A program made the position numbers and the translations under genes. Below are positions 22,521 through 23,262 of a DNA stretch of 23,262 bases, in pieces. Origin of the DNA: JBDLRH01 sp039800165 (GTDB lineage: Bacteria; Pseudomonadota; Gammaproteobacteria; Burkholderiales; Burkholderiaceae_C). Under the pieces are notes generated by a model. That model saw only the letters and a program-made list of their open reading frames with translations, did no database searches and had not been told where the DNA came from. The stretch spans positions 1 through 23,262 of the forward strand of contig JBDLRH010000001.1 of NCBI GenBank assembly GCA_039800165.1, read 5' to 3'. Every line of letters starts with the position of its first letter. Within the stretch, counting starts at the first letter, position 1.

Positions 22521-23262
22521 ATGACCGACCTGTCCGCAGAGTACAAGGCGCTGGCCAATTACCGTCCCACGCACAAGGTGCGCTTTGTCACCGCCGCCAG
22601 CCTGTTCGACGGGCACGACGCGGCCATCAACATCATGCGGCGCATCCTGCAGGGCATGGGTGCGGAAGTGATTCACCTTGGCCACAACCGCAGCGTCGAT
22701 GAGGTGGTGACGGCCGCGCTGCAGGAAGACGCGCAGGGCATCGCCATCAGCTCCTACCAGGGCGGGCATGTCGAGTACTTCAAGTACATGGTCGACCTGC
22801 TGAAAGCACGCGGCGGCGCGCACATCCAGGTGTTCGGCGGCGGCGGCGGCGTGATCGTGCCGCCCGAGATCCGCGAGCTGCAGGCCTACGGCGTGACGCG
22901 CATCTACAGCCCCGAAGACGGCCAGAAGATGGGCCTGCAGGGAATGATCGGCGAGATGGTCATGCGCTGCGACCAGGACCTGACCCGCCATGCGCCGAAA
23001 GACATCAAGGCCATCCAGGGCCATGGCGAGATGAACTGGCGCGCGCTGGCGCAGCTGATCACAGCGCTGGAAAACGGCAATGCAGACGCCAAACTGCTGG
23101 ATGCGATCAAGAAAGACGCTGCCACCCGCAAGGTGCCGGTACTCGGCATCACCGGCACGGGCGGTGCGGGCAAGTCCTCGCTGACCGATGAGCTGATCCG
23201 CCGCATCCGGCTGGACCAGAACGACGCGCTGCGCATCGCGGTCATCTCGATCGACCCGTCAC
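22521..23262 (+). CDS. icmF: fused isobutyryl-CoA mutase IcmF, N-terminal part (cut by window edge)
   Basis: IcmF interconverts isobutyryl-CoA and n-butyryl-CoA (some members also act on pivalyl-CoA) using adenosylcobalamin. It joins in one chain the B12-binding domain, a MeaI-type G-protein chaperone and the mutase barrel. Seen here are the B12 lower-ligand motif DGH (D30-x-H32) in SLFDGHDAAINIMRR, the nucleotide-loop region HIQVFGGGGGVIVPPEI, and the P-loop GTGGAGKS (212-219) of the G-protein domain, ending at VISIDPS. The mutase part lies beyond the window. ATG 22521 has AGGAG seven bases upstream. Order B12 domain then G domain distinguishes it from methylmalonyl-CoA mutase. Confidence 0.95.
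   Translation, partial: MTDLSAEYKALANYRPTHKVRFVTAASLFDGHDAAINIMRRILQGMGAEVIHLGHNRSVDEVVTAALQEDAQGIAISSYQGGHVEYFKYMVDLLKARGGAHIQVFGGGGGVIVPPEIRELQAYGVTRIYSPEDGQKMGLQGMIGEMVMRCDQDLTRHAPKDIKAIQGHGEMNWRALAQLITALENGNADAKLLDAIKKDAATRKVPVLGITGTGGAGKSSLTDELIRRIRLDQNDALRIAVISIDPS

Overview
The window is a junction between an accessory island (about 1-8910) and a conserved chromosomal segment (about 8911-23262). The right-hand part is very GC-rich. Its gene set (pilB-pilC-pilD-coaE-zapD-yacG, then mutT / DUF815 ATPase / argJ, a TRAP transporter and a fused isobutyryl-CoA mutase) fits a betaproteobacterium of the order Burkholderiales, probably Comamonadaceae or a close relative. Genus cannot be decided from the sequence alone.

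Island, left part (1-2030): a partial IS3-family orfA at the left edge, two visibly AT-richer orphan genes for exported proteins that converge on each other, and between them a decayed IS3-family transposase. Island, middle (2125-3423): minus-strand small genes of unknown function, two of which lack a normal start codon. Island, replication module (3465-7391): a non-coding stretch with inverted TGTGACG(ATG) repeats and a pyrimidine-rich tract, next to four minus-strand genes joined by successive 4-bp ATGA stop/start overlaps. Two of these I can assign: an archaeo-eukaryotic-type primase and a phage/plasmid-type P-loop ATPase. Island, end (7802-8972): a complete tyrosine recombinase followed by the 3' two-thirds of a tRNA-Pro(CGG). 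The 5' part of that tRNA does not fold, so it looks like the displaced tRNA fragment left at one attachment site of an integrated element. No capsid, portal, tail, conjugation or relaxase gene is visible, so a phage satellite or other small integrative replicating element is the best reading. The other end is outside the window.

Chromosomal part: type IV pilus assembly genes (pilB, pilC, pilD), CoA synthesis (coaE), cell division (zapD) and gyrase inhibition (yacG) run on the plus strand. They meet head-on with a minus-strand set: rhodanese, argJ, DUF815 ATPase, mutT. A plus-strand TRAP operon follows (Tat-exported binding protein, small permease, large permease). A hairpin terminator lies between the binding protein and the permeases, and the large permease carries a striking nine-unit GLQEPPG-type repeat loop. 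A strong terminator, then a palindromic operator-like site, separate it from icmF, which runs off the right edge.

The observations most worth following are the coupled primase/ATPase element with its possible origin and tRNA-Pro attachment remnant, and the repeat-bearing TRAP permease with seven Pro-Pro-Gly motifs.
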